Notes: a model not told the origin generated them from the letters alone. Positions 35,359-47,560 are shown, counted from the first letter of the stretch. The stretch is 64,000 bases of DNA from Zeus faber (GCA_960531495.1 OY482859.1:16762786-16826785), one strand, 5' to 3'. Translations and numbers: made by a program.

Positions 35359-37370
35359 GACACACACACACACACACACACACCAATCCCCTTGAGCAAG
35401 GCATCCTCTCTCTTACTCGCGCTCTCTTGCCTTTCCTGACCCAAATAAAACATGTTAACGCACGCGGTCTCTGTATGAGATAGGTGAGACTGAAATGATG
35501 GAGTGCCACGGTGCAGAGAAGGGCACTGAACACAGCGAGCCAGCCGAGCTCCTCATAGACGCAGTGTCCTTCACACTCCGCTCTACAGAGCCACAGAGCC
35601 CCAAATTAGGAGCCAAAGGGCGGGATCGCTGTCATATTGGTCTCCAGCCCCTTGAAACCTTATCTCGACGAGAAGAGGGATTATAGCCACCGCAAAAGGA
35701 AATTAGTTCAGCTCACTACTACAAATACTTTCGTTTGTTGTTATTGTTTTCCGGGTTGTCTCTATTTTCTGAGTTATCTCATCCGTCTACAATTTACCAC
35801 CATGTGCACATAAAGGCTCTCACCCCCAAGGGTTAGAGCCTGGGAGCTCCTCCAACGCCGTGGTCTCCAGATGGAACAGAACATTACCATATTCCCAGTC
35901 AGAGATAAAGCATCAATGCCATCATTCCTCCAGTTCAAACTGCGGCACGATGAAAAATGCCCGACATCTCCGCCCGCTTCACAACAAAACAACCGATCAA
36001 TTTCAACAATGGTCCGGAGAGATAAAAAAAAAAAAAAAGTAAGAATTTGCAAAACAGAGAAAGAAAGTGGAGCATAATACACATGCATTTTGATTCACGT
36101 TTGAAGGGATTTTTTAAAAGTTCGGCTCTTGGTGAGAGTGCGGCGTGGCCCGTAGGGTCTCTGACCCAACCCCATGTTTGAATTAACAGGTTTAAATGAC
36201 AGGGCCTCCTCAGAGAGCTGCCCACGAGCCACCGGCTCTCCGAGGGGGGTTTTCAAAGGCCCCGGCGACCGGGGCCCGCTGTCTGCTGTCGGCGGGGGAG
36301 ACGAGAACGTGCGGCGAGGAGATAACCCCAACGCCACCGAGCCCACGGCGGCATGCCTCTTTGACAGGCTTATTAACGGAAAACCCACCTGGTGAAAAAG
36401 AGAATTCCTTCCCCTATCGGCGAAGGGATCAGGGGGGAGAAGAAACCTTCCCTTATCAGCAGGACACCAGGGATTAGAGCCTGGCATGCTCTGATAAATT
36501 AATTATTCTCTCTTATCTGTCACATTTAAAAGACTGTCACACAAACCCCCACCTAGAAACACACCGCGCCGCCAGGACGACACAGTAGGAATTGACGATC
36601 GCCACTAGCTGCAGAGTGGCAGGCTCGCGCCTTGCATGCCTGCTGCTAGTTGCTGCTGGGAAAATGAAAGAAGAGAAATGAAATGCTTTCAAGTACGATT
36701 CATTCTGAAAGACATGGAAAGTAAAAGTGGCAAAAGTGAAGAAAATATTATCGCAAGGAAAAATTCTTACCTAAAAGTTTCCTTGAAGTTGTAAGATCAT
36801 GGGTTTTTTTTTGTGTATTTTGAACAGCATAGCACTATGAAACGGATATCCTAAATAAAGTTGTTTTTTTTAATGCAAACAATATTACAGATAAATATAG
36901 GAACAAGGGCAACAGCCAGGATCAGGTGATTTTCATGCAATGTTGTTAAATTACACCTCAACTCCTGCAACCATGAGAGGCCATGTCCATTCACAGCCCC
37001 CTAAGAATGTCATCAGATAAGTTACTTAAATACCATTTTCTGAAATCTATATTGGGAGAGATAGAGACATGAAGGGAACTTGTTGAAATGACTTGAAACA
37101 CTTTATTGAACTTCATTAAATTAATTGAACATGGATTTTAGATTTTTTTTTGTTTGGTTTTCATGGTTGTCATGGTTCTGGAAACAGCTGCCAGGGGCAC
37201 TCTAAGCAGCCATGCACCAGCCATATTGCCCCCTTAAAAGTGGGGAACACAGTCATTCAGTAAATGTGTTCAGTTTATTTTGAGTCTCCAGTGCAAAAGC
37301 ATTTTCTTTTCTACCAAACAAACTAATATATTTTGAATTATTAAAGCCTGCCCTTTCTTGTGTCAGTTGT
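35359..37370. other. Unique DNA with GC-rich and AT-rich parts, no gene seen
   Basis: Includes an (AC)n run at 35359-35384, an A15 run at 36026-36040 and a CpG-rich part at 36200-36340. 36400-36540 contains CTTATCAGC, GATAAATTAATTATTC and CTTATCTG, a cluster of GATA-type and homeodomain-type words that may be regulatory. No credible exon. Confidence 0.45.
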
Positions 37371-37374
37371 GTTT

Positions 37375-37710
37375 TCCATGCCAGACAATAGTCTCCCAGC
37401 GGTATAAGCGAATCAAACAACCCAGACCTTTTCTCTTAGAAACCTGCAGATTAATGAGGCCTTTGGAGTGCCTGCTTTATCCGCTTCACGACCTTTGACA
37501 ATGTGATCTGTAAATTAAAAAATAATCTCACTTTTAACTAACCCTAACCCTGCTCGTGTAAAAAATAAATAAATAAATAAAATGTTCTGCCTTTCTCTGG
37601 AGCGCAGTTTGTTTCCTCGTTAAAGCAGACTAATAAGCTGCGAACATCCATAAACCCAATTAGCGGCCCCTTCATAATCAATAAGCGTCTTCAAGTCATC
37701 GTCAAAAGAA
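37375..37710. promoter_or_regulatory. Candidate conserved non-coding element (strong motif cluster)
   Basis: Unique, repeat-free except for an AAAT run at 37560-37581. It contains GCAGATTAATGAGGCC near 37446, GACTAATAAGCTGCG near 37629, CATAAACCCAATTAGCGGCC near 37650, and CATAATCAATAAGCG near 37673. This density of homeodomain-type cores (TTAAT, CTAAT, CAATTA, ATCAATAA) in otherwise balanced DNA is typical of conserved developmental enhancers. No frame codes a recognisable protein. Confidence 0.4.
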
Positions 37711-38494
37711 GGGTCCATGTTTCTGCCCCCCGCACCCCGTCGGCATACTTTGGTGGTGTTCCCGCATAGAGACACACCAGCCACCTGTTAAACAGACCGG
37801 AGGAACAGAAGACACATCGGAAATCTAAAAAGAAAAAAAGAAAAAAAGAAAAATCTCATTTGAATAGATTAATTCTGCACGCCCCGAAACCAATGTTCCT
37901 CTGTGCGGCGGCTAAGTTAAAACAAGCGATGGGGGGGAGATGGGGGGTTGCGGGACATGTGTGTGTGTCACAACCTGCCCTTTAATGTCCTTGAGGGGGC
38001 GGCTGCTGCCTCATGTCTGTCAGCAGCCTTCACCTCCAGCCCGGCGGAGGGTGGAGGTTTGTAGCACCTGCAGGGTGATTGGCATTCCAGGACCAGGGGC
38101 CAGGGGCAGGTGCTGGGGGGCCAAGTCGGGGCGGGGGGCCCTTCTGCAATAATCGCACAACGCCGAACGCCGGGAATATTAATGCCCCTTCATATTTTAT
38201 TAATCCCAAAAAATCCGCAGGACACCGGCTTTGGCGCGCGAGGGAAAAAAAAAACATCAATCCTTGTGGAGGTAATGAGCGCAGGAGGGATTGGGGGATG
38301 AACCCACCCCTCCAGTTATGTACTGAGGGGAAAAAGAGGAGAAAAGCAATATTTGTCTTTCTGCTGTTGTGCATTCCATTAAATGGCCGCTGTGCCATGG
38401 GGGAGGAGGCAGGGGGCAACATCTCATCTGGCTAAAAGTGATGATTTTTTTTTCCTTTGACACTACACCTCACTCTCTGTGTTTCATCTGGAGT

Positions 38495-38542
<48 letters not shown>

Positions 38543-38544
38543 GC
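38495..38544. repeat. (AC)n microsatellite ending in GCGCG
   Basis: About 23 AC units followed by GCGCG. Confidence 0.96.
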
Positions 38545-38900
38545 GTTTGTGTTTGTTATGGAGTCTGTCGGAGTCATTTTTATTTCCATGACAGGCGTGC
38601 AGGCGCCTTGATGTCCCTCAAAGGCTGTCACATATTTTTTAAATGTCAAAATGACACAACGCCCGCCCGGCTACATTAAGGGTGACATGGTGGTTTCATC
38701 AACATGCATATGAAACGGAAGGGGGGGGGGGGGGGCGTCAAGGTCGAGAGAAAATAAAAAACGACTCGGTTCAAAAAGGGTAAAAAGCGAGTGCACGTGT
38801 TGACGCAAACCTGATTGATTATGAGAACGGAGTTGTGCACATCTCAATCAAACATCGGTCAAAAAACATGTACACACCTTACACTGTCGGCATTTCCAGA

Positions 38901-38966
38901 AAGCAATGGGAAGCAAAGGAAACCAATGGAAACTAATAGCAACAATGGACACCAATGGAAAGCAAT
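38901..38966. repeat. Degenerate 10-bp tandem repeat (AACCAATGGA-like)
   Basis: Six to seven diverged units in 10-bp register: AAGCAATGGG, AAGCAAAGGA, AACCAATGGA, AACTAATAGC, AACAATGGAC, ACCAATGGAA. Two contain a CCAAT box. Confidence 0.7.
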
Positions 38967-39017
38967 ATATTATATTGGTCTTCACAGCCAGTCTGGGGTC
39001 TCCTAGGACCGTGAGTG

Positions 39018-39078
39018 GTGCGTGCGTGCGTGCGTGCGTGCGTGTGTGTGTGTTTGTGCGCATGTGTGCGTGTGTGCG
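39018..39078. repeat. (GCGT)n/(GT)n compound microsatellite
   Basis: Five GCGT units, GT run, then interrupted GT. Confidence 0.94.
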
Positions 39079-40523
39079 TTTTAGAAGTCCAGGCATTGAT
39101 GTGATTACATGACATGAACAGATGGGAACGCGACGTAACGAGCGCCGCCATCCTGAACCCCTTTCTTCACATCCAGGAACTCTGGAAAGCGCTGGTTCAA
39201 CATATGGCAAGCATGCCCTTCAATTACGTGATGGATGCCGAACACTTTGCGTCAGAGCACATTGTTCTAAAACGGGCAAAAGCAGTACCGTTTACGCCTG
39301 TGATCTCCGTCCGCCGGCCAACGGAGGACATTATGTGTAATCATGGAACATCTGGAACGCATCGGAACGACCCTCTTTGCCAATGCCATCGGGGTCCAAG
39401 GTTTTTGCAGCCTCCCTTTTAAAATTTTTTTTTTTTAAAGGCTGAATGTCTCCACCCTGACAGGGGGTGGAGGTACTTTGCATTCAGGGTCGCAGCGGGA
39501 GATAGAGGGAGCCAAGGGCGATGCCTTTGCAGCGAACATAGTTTGCCATATTCTCAAAAAGGTCAGATTTGCGTCGGAATGTCTCCTCGCCGTGTTTGCC
39601 GCAAATTTTTTGCACCGCGACGAAGATTGTCCGGAAAAAAAGGCTTGTTTGTTATCGCGTGGCCGTAGCCAGCCCCTCCCGCCGGCTCTGTAGCGTGTCT
39701 CAGATGGCGCCAGAACAGCGCTTTTAATGAGAAGGGTACGACAAAGGTTACCCGCTGAAGCAATGTGTTGACGTTCCCTCACATACACCTTGCAATGCTG
39801 CGCAGAACCAGGAATAGAATAGTTTCATTATTAAACCTTGTTTTGTTTGGATGTACATAAGGACTGTTCAGCCCTGTATGTGACCCATCTGCCCCGCGAA
39901 TGCATGCGTCACCGAGACTCTGGATCGATAATTATTGAAAAAGGTCCTGGTATTTCATAGCATGACCCTCCGCCCCATGCCAAAGTAGAGCAACCTGTTC
40001 CCTGTCCTTAGCATTTAATATATCCTAGAGATTGGCCAGAGCCCCGTTCCTCCATGACATATTTATATAGAATCATTTGGACCCGAGGAATAGGTCAAAT
40101 AGGCTAAACTGCATGGTGAATAATTTACGATTCTATTAACATTTAAATTTGACATTGATTTGACACAGTCAAGACTCTGTCAAGTGACAAGGAGGAAGAA
40201 GGTCGGGAGGGGAGGCGACGGCGTGTGCATAATCACCCAGGTGGCTATTTCCCCCCCCCATTCCTCATGTCAGTTTGTACCTGTGAAAATCAGCAAATCT
40301 ATTTTTTTTTTTTTGTTTGTTTGCATGACATTATGTCTTACCGCTTGTTTTTGCTTAGAAAATATTCACCGGTTGCTAAAAGTTTTGCGTGGTGTTTGCT
40401 TGTCTTTCTTTGTCTTTCCTTCCACCTCCCCGAGGAGCTGGCGAGAAAATAACCTTTTAGTAAGCCATGGGAAGATTGACACCAAGCCAAACATAGAGAC
40501 GAACCGCGTGGGTGCACATGCAT

Positions 40524-40524
<1 letters not shown>

Positions 40525-40584
<60 letters not shown>

Positions 40585-40598
40585 CGTGTGCGCGCATG
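40525..40598. repeat. (GT)n microsatellite
   Basis: About 28 pure GT units followed by GCGTGCGTGTGCGCGC. Confidence 0.97.
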
Positions 40599-40918
40599 GC
40601 AGGGTTTACAAATCAATAGCTCGGGGTCATCTTCTCCAGACAATTGTAACCTCCCAGATAAAGCCAGCGCGGGCCAGGCCACCTCATCGCCTTTTAAAGA
40701 TCTGTTTACTCAGAGACAAAGACGGGCAGGAGAGGACGTCTAATAGGGCGGAGCCGCCACGGGCGCCGAGGTCACCGGATGCGGCTAGGGGGATGTTTGT
40801 ATGGTACTTCATACTGAGAAACGTACTGTAGTGGCTTCTTCAAGCGCCGAGGATGTGATGGGGGGATTGGCAGTGCATCTCCGTGTTCAGACACTTCAGT
40901 TTACATGTGAGGGGTGAT

Positions 40919-41283
40919 GTGCAGCCAGCCGGTCATCACCGCAAACCCTCGACGGGGAGCTCCATCTCAAGGGGGTTGTTTTGCGATATTGACTGGCTGG
41001 CTGCACTTTATCCTGCTTATTGCAGAGATACATATACACGCAGTCAATAAATGAAAGCATTGAGACGGAATGTTGTTTTGAATTAATTTACTAACTAGTT
41101 TGTCTGATGCAGCGGCATATTCAACGCCTGCAAATAGCTTCTGTTTCTTAACTTCCGTTAAGAAATAATAGTCCAGGACAACGTCACCAGCATTGCAACA
41201 AGGTAGTAAACTTCTCACTGTTTAAAAAACAACTATCGACCAATCGGAATCGAGAATTCCACAGAGCCCGTGGAATAAGTATG
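40919..41283 (+). mobile_element. Hairpin-ended non-autonomous repeat, copy B
   Basis: The left end is an imperfect long inverted repeat: GTGCAGCCAGCCGGTCATCA (from 40919) against a right arm ending GACTGGCTGGCTGCAC at 41006. The body includes TTTATCCTGCTTATTGCAGA and ACTTCCGTTAAGAAATAATA. The right end has TATCGACCAATCGGAATCGA followed by a small palindrome ATTCCACAGAGCCCGTGGAAT (about 41255-41277). These landmarks recur in copies A, C and D elsewhere in the window. No coding capacity. Confidence 0.65.
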
Positions 41284-41690
41284 TCGTAGCGTTCAAAGAT
41301 TGTTTTTGGGTTGTTTGGTAATAACTCAAACAGAGACTTCTCACTAAAACATGCAGTAGGTTGAAAGTTCCATGAAGCTATACTGGAAATCGACGGAAGA
41401 ATCTAGGATAGAAATGATCAATAAGGAGACGGTTTTATATTTACTTCAACAATAATGTAGCCCACAGGTTCAGTATAGCTTGATTTATTCAGTCTCAAGA
41501 ACACACATTGAAAAAGATTCCCTTCACAGATAATTGACATGGAGTTGTGTTGTGGAGTCCTCTTGTGATATAATTGAACTAGTTGCTTCAATCAACTTAA
41601 TATTTTAGTGAAAATGTTTTTGAGACTTGACTCTGGAAAGCAATTGAGAGTGAAATCATGTATACAATATACAGTACACATACATATCTA
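41284..41690. other. Unique AT-rich DNA, nothing seen
   Basis: About 400 bp without repeats, recognisable frames or strong motifs. Confidence 0.4.
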
Positions 41691-41692
41691 TA

Positions 41693-41693
<1 letters not shown>

Positions 41694-41739
<46 letters not shown>

Positions 41740-41935
41740 GATTCAAGATTTTTATTCGTCACTTACATATACATACTTTCACACATATATGCAGTGAAAT
41801 GTAATGAATAAAAATAGATATATGTATGGATATATACATACATATATACATACATACATATATACATACACATACATATGTACACTGAATATATACTGTA
41901 TACACACACACACACATATATACACACACACACAC

Positions 41936-42012
<77 letters not shown>
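41694..42012. repeat. Compound (AT)n / (AC)n / (AT)n tract around a repeat fragment
   Basis: (AT)n at 41694-41735, then the dispersed-repeat fragment at 41736-41805, then CATA/AC/AT runs to 42012. The AT run directly abuts the repeat fragment, as if the fragment's end seeded the simple repeat. Confidence 0.9.
41736..41805. mobile_element. Second copy of the CAGTGAAATG-ended repeat
   Basis: Two CAAGATT heptamers, then TTTTTATTCGTCACTTACAT, then ATATGCAGTGAAATGTAATG: the same order as 8663-8748. The match supports a dispersed retroelement end in both places. Confidence 0.6.
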
Positions 42013-42016
<4 letters not shown>

Positions 42017-43370
42017 TAATACACAACAACATTATAAAAGCTGTGAAGCCATATACCTGGACAGTTTGTTGCGTGTGTGAGGTGGTATTCTGTAAATGGC
42101 TATTGTAACTATGAAAAACTGCCGGTGATATCCCTGGTGAATGGAAGGGGAAAGACTCCTCGAACAAAAAAAACAAAAAACAGCTATTTTATGTTTCCAA
42201 GCCCCGTGAACAATGAACAATACATGACGGGTTTGGAAAACCGAGTAATAGCTTATTCCCACATGCTTCAATAGCCATGTAGATGTACAAGCAAAAGCAC
42301 GAGCACAGGGGGGCAGGGCTGGTTATGAATCTGAAAAATACAGCTGACGCCTAGAGATCGTAATCTCGTTACGGTACCAGTCATTTTTGTTTTTGGTTTA
42401 TTACCATCGGAGACAATCACGCCGGTGGGGAGGAGATGAACATCGGCCCTCCTTCAAAGTGAGTGATTACCCAGGTTGTTCATTGCCCCTCACATTGGAT
42501 TGGACACTGAAGTTGTTTTCCCGGGCTAGATGATAGCGGCCTAATGGCATAATCCAAATCCTGCATAAATACTGCGAAGCCGCCACGGCTGCCTCTCCTC
42601 CATCTCTCGGCTAATTGCTCTGCTGCCGGGGGGGGGGTTCCGACTCGGCTTTACAAGTTCATCCAAACACTCGGAAGTCATTAAGAGAGGAGACTCTTTC
42701 ATGGCCTTGAAAGAAGGAGTGATGCACACTCCAATGTCCAACAGTATACACAGACTTGTGCTGATAAACACCCACGGTGACCGCCTGGTTAATGACCACG
42801 CAGAGTTCAACGAATGAGATCCAGTATCACGGGTGCAAAAGCAAAACATGTCATTACGGATGGCTTGTCAGGACTTCCGTTTTTAACGCCCCCGGATGAG
42901 CAGGGTCCTACCTTGGTTCCGCAGAGTTTTCCCAGGGGGATCTGCGGTGTCTCACGGGTCCCCTAAATCGCCAGACGATCCTGATTACGGCGAAAGTTAT
43001 GAATAAAATACCCCTGTTTTTAATTCCCCGAGGATCATCCCCAGTGGGACTCAGCAGCTGCTTTTTTGCATTACAATCCACACCACATTTTTTTTTTTTT
43101 TTTTTTGTTTAAGCGGCCCTACATTTACAGGGCCCCCCCTGGGGGCCCGGGGTCATAACGTCGCCAGTAAAAGCTTCCACGGAAGGAAGCCGCTCACGGA
43201 GAGGTGCTGATCCAACGAGATCATGAAGAGGTTTCCTGACGTCTTTCTACGTAGCCGGACCACACGGGGAGCTCGGCGCCAGCCCTGCACGGGCGAACGC
43301 CACCTGCCTATCATCCAGCCCGTCCACTTCGCAGTAGAGGAACTTCACAGGGAAATCGCATCCAAAAATC
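42013..43370. other. Unique DNA, possible conserved elements, no gene seen
   Basis: 42520-42620 contains CCTAATGGCATAATCC, CCTGCATAAATACTGCG and CTCGGCTAATTGCTC in unique DNA and may be constrained. A poly-T run lies at 43088-43106. GGGCCCCC/GGGGGCCC at 43130-43148 is a perfect 8-bp GC stem with a 3-nt loop. 43170-43370 is CpG-richer. Confidence 0.4.
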
Positions 43371-43375
43371 GGACC

Positions 43376-43392
43376 GGGGGGGGGGGGGGGGG
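43376..43392. repeat. Poly-G tract
   Basis: Seventeen consecutive G residues. Confidence 0.92.
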
Positions 43393-44640
43393 ATAACAAT
43401 TCAGTCAGCTAATCTATGAGGCTCGACGGCGGCGTTAGTGCAACAATTGGATTCTCTTCCTTCTTCCCTGTGCGGCCGCAGCGTCGGAAGATGGATCAGT
43501 GACAGTTCACAGATTAGCTCCGAACTTTGTATCTTATCTCCGCCGAGGCTCTCCGAACAAGTTGCAGCAGAAGGAATTACAGTGAGGAAGAGGAAGAGGA
43601 AGGGGAAGTGAACGATTTCACGCCGTGACCTCTGGAGTGTGATAAAGTGTCTCGGCTTCTGCGCTTTTAATCCATCAAAGTTTAGTGGGGGGGCGGGGGG
43701 GGGGGCGATAGGAGTGGTAAACTGGCCCTGGTGGTTTTGGTAACTCAAGGTCCCCGAAACAAGCGAGGAATTACCTTTGCATCATCACTCCAGTGGGAGA
43801 TAGCATTCCCCACCATTAAAATAGAAGAGGGAGGCTGTTACACACAACTATGCATACAGTTAAATATATGAGACCCAGTTCCCTTTCATTTTTATGAGGT
43901 TGCCATAGATACAATCTACAGATAGATGCAGTCATTCGGCAGATGAAAGGCTGTTAATGCTTTTGACGTCCAAACATGATTTTAGATGATACAACTTTGA
44001 GCTTTACAACAAATAGTGCCTTTGGGATTTAGCTAATCTTCTTTGATTGTTACGACCAAAAAATGCTTGCTTGTGTTTTTTCTCCAAACATGCAATTTGA
44101 GGTATATGTGGGTTATTTTTTATTTCTTTTGCAGTCAAATTCATGGTATTCATTCCATGATCAAAATTATGGGAATGGAAATTAAGTCATATGTAATCAC
44201 CTCTTATGATCAAACGCATTGTGCACTTCACAGAAATATGTGCGTATCACATGTGTAGATCATGTAAAGTACTGATATGTATGTACTGTATATCAGTACT
44301 GTACATGTTTGTGTGTACGGCCACACACACACACACACACACATGCGAGTGGCTCAGAACGGAGGGCAGCAGATGGGATAGATGAGGGCTGTCTATTAAG
44401 TTGGGGACAGGCTGTCTGCAAAGCAGCACCTCAGCTGAGAGTTCAGACAGACTATTACCTCCCAATATCAGTCTGGCCGGCCCGGCTCCGATTCCACCTA
44501 ACCCTGGACGGAGACGGGAAATGGAAAAAATCACACGGACACCACGATCTCCCGGAGGATGTGCGGTGAGATTACATTTGTTTTTTGCACAAGGTTAGAA
44601 TCCCCCACATTGCACTCCATCACCGTTAGTTAAACTCCCC
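43393..44640. other. Unique DNA with short microsatellites, no gene seen
   Basis: Contains a G-rich run near 43685-43706 and an (AC)n run at 44322-44343. The 44040-44260 part is AT-rich. No recognisable exon. Confidence 0.45.
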
Positions 44641-45186
44641 CTTCCCCGGCGGTACGGGCGGGGATGAATTATTTTTGCATATGAGCCGACGTGAGCGGGA
44701 ACGGCAGGAATGATCAGTGAACCCATCGATGAGGAGAGGACGTCGTTTGTAACAGTAGCGACACCCAGGCAACCGTCTCCAGATGTGGGATGCGGTGGTG
44801 GTGTCAGTGGTTTTGTCAGCGGCAGAGAAAGGAGAGGGAGGGGCGGAGGGACAGGCGGACGGAGAGCCGCGCTAATGATACGGCCGCCTGTACACGGTGG
44901 AGCTCATCTGTGATTAAGGCAGAGATATGACGGGTGGTGTCACCGCTCACGCTTAATGACTAATGCCACGAGACGGTGATTGGAAGGGACGACGGGTGTC
45001 GGGCGGAGGTGGAAGCCCCCCGCCCGAGGCCACGGTGGCGGCACCAGACGCATGGAGCTGCCTCGTATGCACAAATTGTTACGGCGGTCGCAGACGTGGC
45101 CATGCGTAATTAGCCTCATCGCACGACAATGCCGAATTGAAATTCAGTGCTTTTGACATTCTGTCAGGCGAGTGGTAAATAACTGC
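44640..45186. promoter_or_regulatory. Candidate conserved non-coding block
   Basis: Unique and fairly CpG-rich. Contains GATGAATTATTTTTGCATATG near 44662-44682 (POU-like), CGCTCACGCTTAATGACTAATG near 44944-44965, and CCATGCGTAATTAGCCTCAT near 45099 with a perfect TAATTAG homeodomain core. It ends at a G20 tract (45187-45206). Confidence 0.35.
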
Positions 45187-45206
45187 GGGGGGGGGGGGGG
45201 GGGGGT
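45187..45206. repeat. Poly-G tract
   Basis: About twenty consecutive G residues. Confidence 0.92.
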
Positions 45207-46740
45207 AACGATGACGACTATTTCACCAAGTCACGAATGGGTATTGAGGTTTCAAACGGAGGAGTACTTGGGAAGAAAAAACATTTGAGAAGTGGGTGTG
45301 AGTGTATACACCAGAATTTGTGGTTTGTGGAAAAAGAGTGGCCTACGTTTTTTTTGTCCACCAAGCACTCACGGCCACTGGAATAGCGTGTCCTACATGC
45401 AACGGATGGCAGGTGGGTGTATCTCCCCACGTTCCGTGTCAGAGGAGGAACTAAACGAAATGCACATCCTGTCGGCTTGAAAGATGGCTTGGAAAGCAGC
45501 CAATCAGCGCGGCCTGGGACAGGGGGTCTCATTCGGCTTTTATTGCTACTTGGCCTTTCAGAAAGCAGATTTGCTTGCCACTGCACATCTCTAATAATAT
45601 CTCTGTGCATGCATAAAGAGGAGGACCGGGAGGCTCAGAGGAAAGTCGGGGTTGTTTATAGGCGCAATATAGATTTTATACAGCTCCAAGGAAAAGGGAA
45701 TTACGCCCTAAATTACAAAGATGTCTCTGTGAGTTGTCAGCAGCAGAAGTTATGTGGGCCTGGCGGCTAGTTTGGCTCCAGTTGTTAGGAGGGTTGCCGG
45801 GAAGTTTTTGGGGAGGAGCTACGGCGGGTCCGCCGGGGAGCCGCAGCCTCCAGGTAGGGACTAAAAAGAGACGGCCGACCTGTGCCGAGTCAGCCAAAAC
45901 CACAGTAACTCAAAAGCACCGAGGAGACAATGGCCCAGATGAGTCCAGCGCGTAATTTAGAACAAAGCCTTGGAAAGTAGAAACATGGCGGACACACTTC
46001 CACAGCAACACACAGACACAGAGAAGCAGCCATAGCAATTTAAACTGATTTTAATAAGGGGTGTCTCTGTATTAGTGCCATTTAATGAAGAGAGATTGCA
46101 TTGGCCTGACTTGGGCTGGGGGTGATGTCCAAAGCCAAAAGTTGTTAACTAGAAGCATCTGACTCCAATGGTCACCACTGGTCCTTTGTTTTAAATGGAA
46201 CCATCGGGGCATCAGCATCGGGGTGAAGAATAGATAGGCCTGTGGTTTTGGTTATGCAGGTGATTCAGGCGAGCATGTTTAGGGATTCAAAGGTGAGTTG
46301 AAAAAAGGTTGAATAGTAAAAGTTTCAACACTGTTGTACGATTCTGCGACTCTCTGTCTATGAATAGCCCTTATCCACGTGCGGCAACGGAGCGAGGGTC
46401 CTGAACCCAGGACAGCGGAACATTTATCACAGAGGCAGCCCATTTATAAAATGACATTCCTAGCTGGCCCTCCTCCAGCTCAGAGAGAAACCAACCACTG
46501 GCTTTGCTGCGCGCAGCTGATACAGAGTGTATCGGCTAAAGAGGCGGAGGAAGGTGGCGATAGGTGAAACACATCCTAACGCCTTGTCCGGATCCTCGCT
46601 GAAAGGTTACAGGAGAATTTACCCGCTGAGGTGTTCCCGGGGAAAAGGAGGAAAACTTCAGCAAGGATATCGGTCAATAACAAACCCGGTTATACGGTAC
46701 GCAGGGGTGTCTCCTCCGAGCCGGGAAGTGAGGACAAATA
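45207..46740. other. Unique DNA with few simple repeats, no gene seen
   Basis: Frames at 45417-45770 and 46527-46976 are uninterrupted but have no recognisable domain, signal or repeat. The absence of microsatellites here contrasts with most of the window. Confidence 0.45.
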
Positions 46741-46980
46741 AGCCCCTCAGAAAGGCTCCGAGCATTACATTTACATTGTCATTTGCCGAAGACGATGGGA
46801 TATTCATTATTAATGTATGGCCTGTTCAATTATTTAATACGGAGAATGTTTTCGGGGAAATGTTTATTATGATGTCGAAAAGTGTAAACATGGACTCTAA
46901 ATCAATGAATAAATCACATCGTCTTCATCATCTAAAGGCCATGCTTGGAATGGATATTAAACTGGAGCAACACTGACGTA
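46740..46980. promoter_or_regulatory. Candidate conserved non-coding element
   Basis: Unique; contains GATATTCATTATTAATGTATG near 46797-46817 and GTTCAATTATTTAATACGG near 46825, with AATGAATAAATCACATCG near 46905. Dense ATTA/CAATTA cores without simple repeats. The 149-codon frame crossing it has no recognisable features. Confidence 0.35.
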
Positions 46981-47560
46981 GATATACTGTACATAAATGC
47001 ATTGTATCGTGTTCTAGTTTCTCTCAGGTCTTGGACACAAGCCGTGCACTGCAGAGCGATGGAGACTGTTGACTGTAGATTGTAAAGAACAAATGCCAAG
47101 TCTCTAAAGGCCTGAAATGTAACCAACAATTATAACCGCACACTCATTCCTTCCCCAAAATTTGTAGTGGACCGTTCAGTCAAAGTGTTTGATGACGCGG
47201 GGAGTGCTGTAATTTGTGTGGTGAGAGGGTTAAAATGTGTTAGTCCTCTGCAGGTTGTTAAATATACACATCTGCACTTGGTGCTGAAGGACTTGCCTCC
47301 AGAATCTCCAGACACCACGTCCGGGTCAAACGACCCCAACATACACCCCTCTATTAGGGTTAATAATTCAGAGAGCAATTAGGGAGTGTGTGAAATGTGG
47401 GACTGCCTGGTTGGGGAGGGTGGTGAGCACCGCTCCACTCTTCTTCTCCCCTGAGGCCTACCACCGCACGCCCTTGATCCCGACGCCTGGAGATCGACAA
47501 CGTGACAGTGACATTAACAAGGCTCCGCTGCAGGGGACAACTTAGCGCCCAGTCAAAGTT
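46981..47560. other. Unique DNA, no gene seen
   Basis: Ordinary composition. Contains TTAGGGTTAATAATTCAGAG near 47354. I cannot support any gene. Confidence 0.4.

Larger units (their letters stand above)
37711..40918. other. Mixed unique and simple-repeat DNA, no gene seen
   Basis: 37930-38330 is GC-richer. 38640-38720 precedes a G15 tract (38721-38735). 39100-39420 has a 102-codon frame with no recognisable features. 39442-39487 is a stem-loop (see findings). 39780-40160 is unique and AT-richer. Confidence 0.45.

Noticed and set aside
37536..37552. Telomere-like CTAACCCTAACCC
   Set aside because: Only about two units; expected by chance in this length of DNA.
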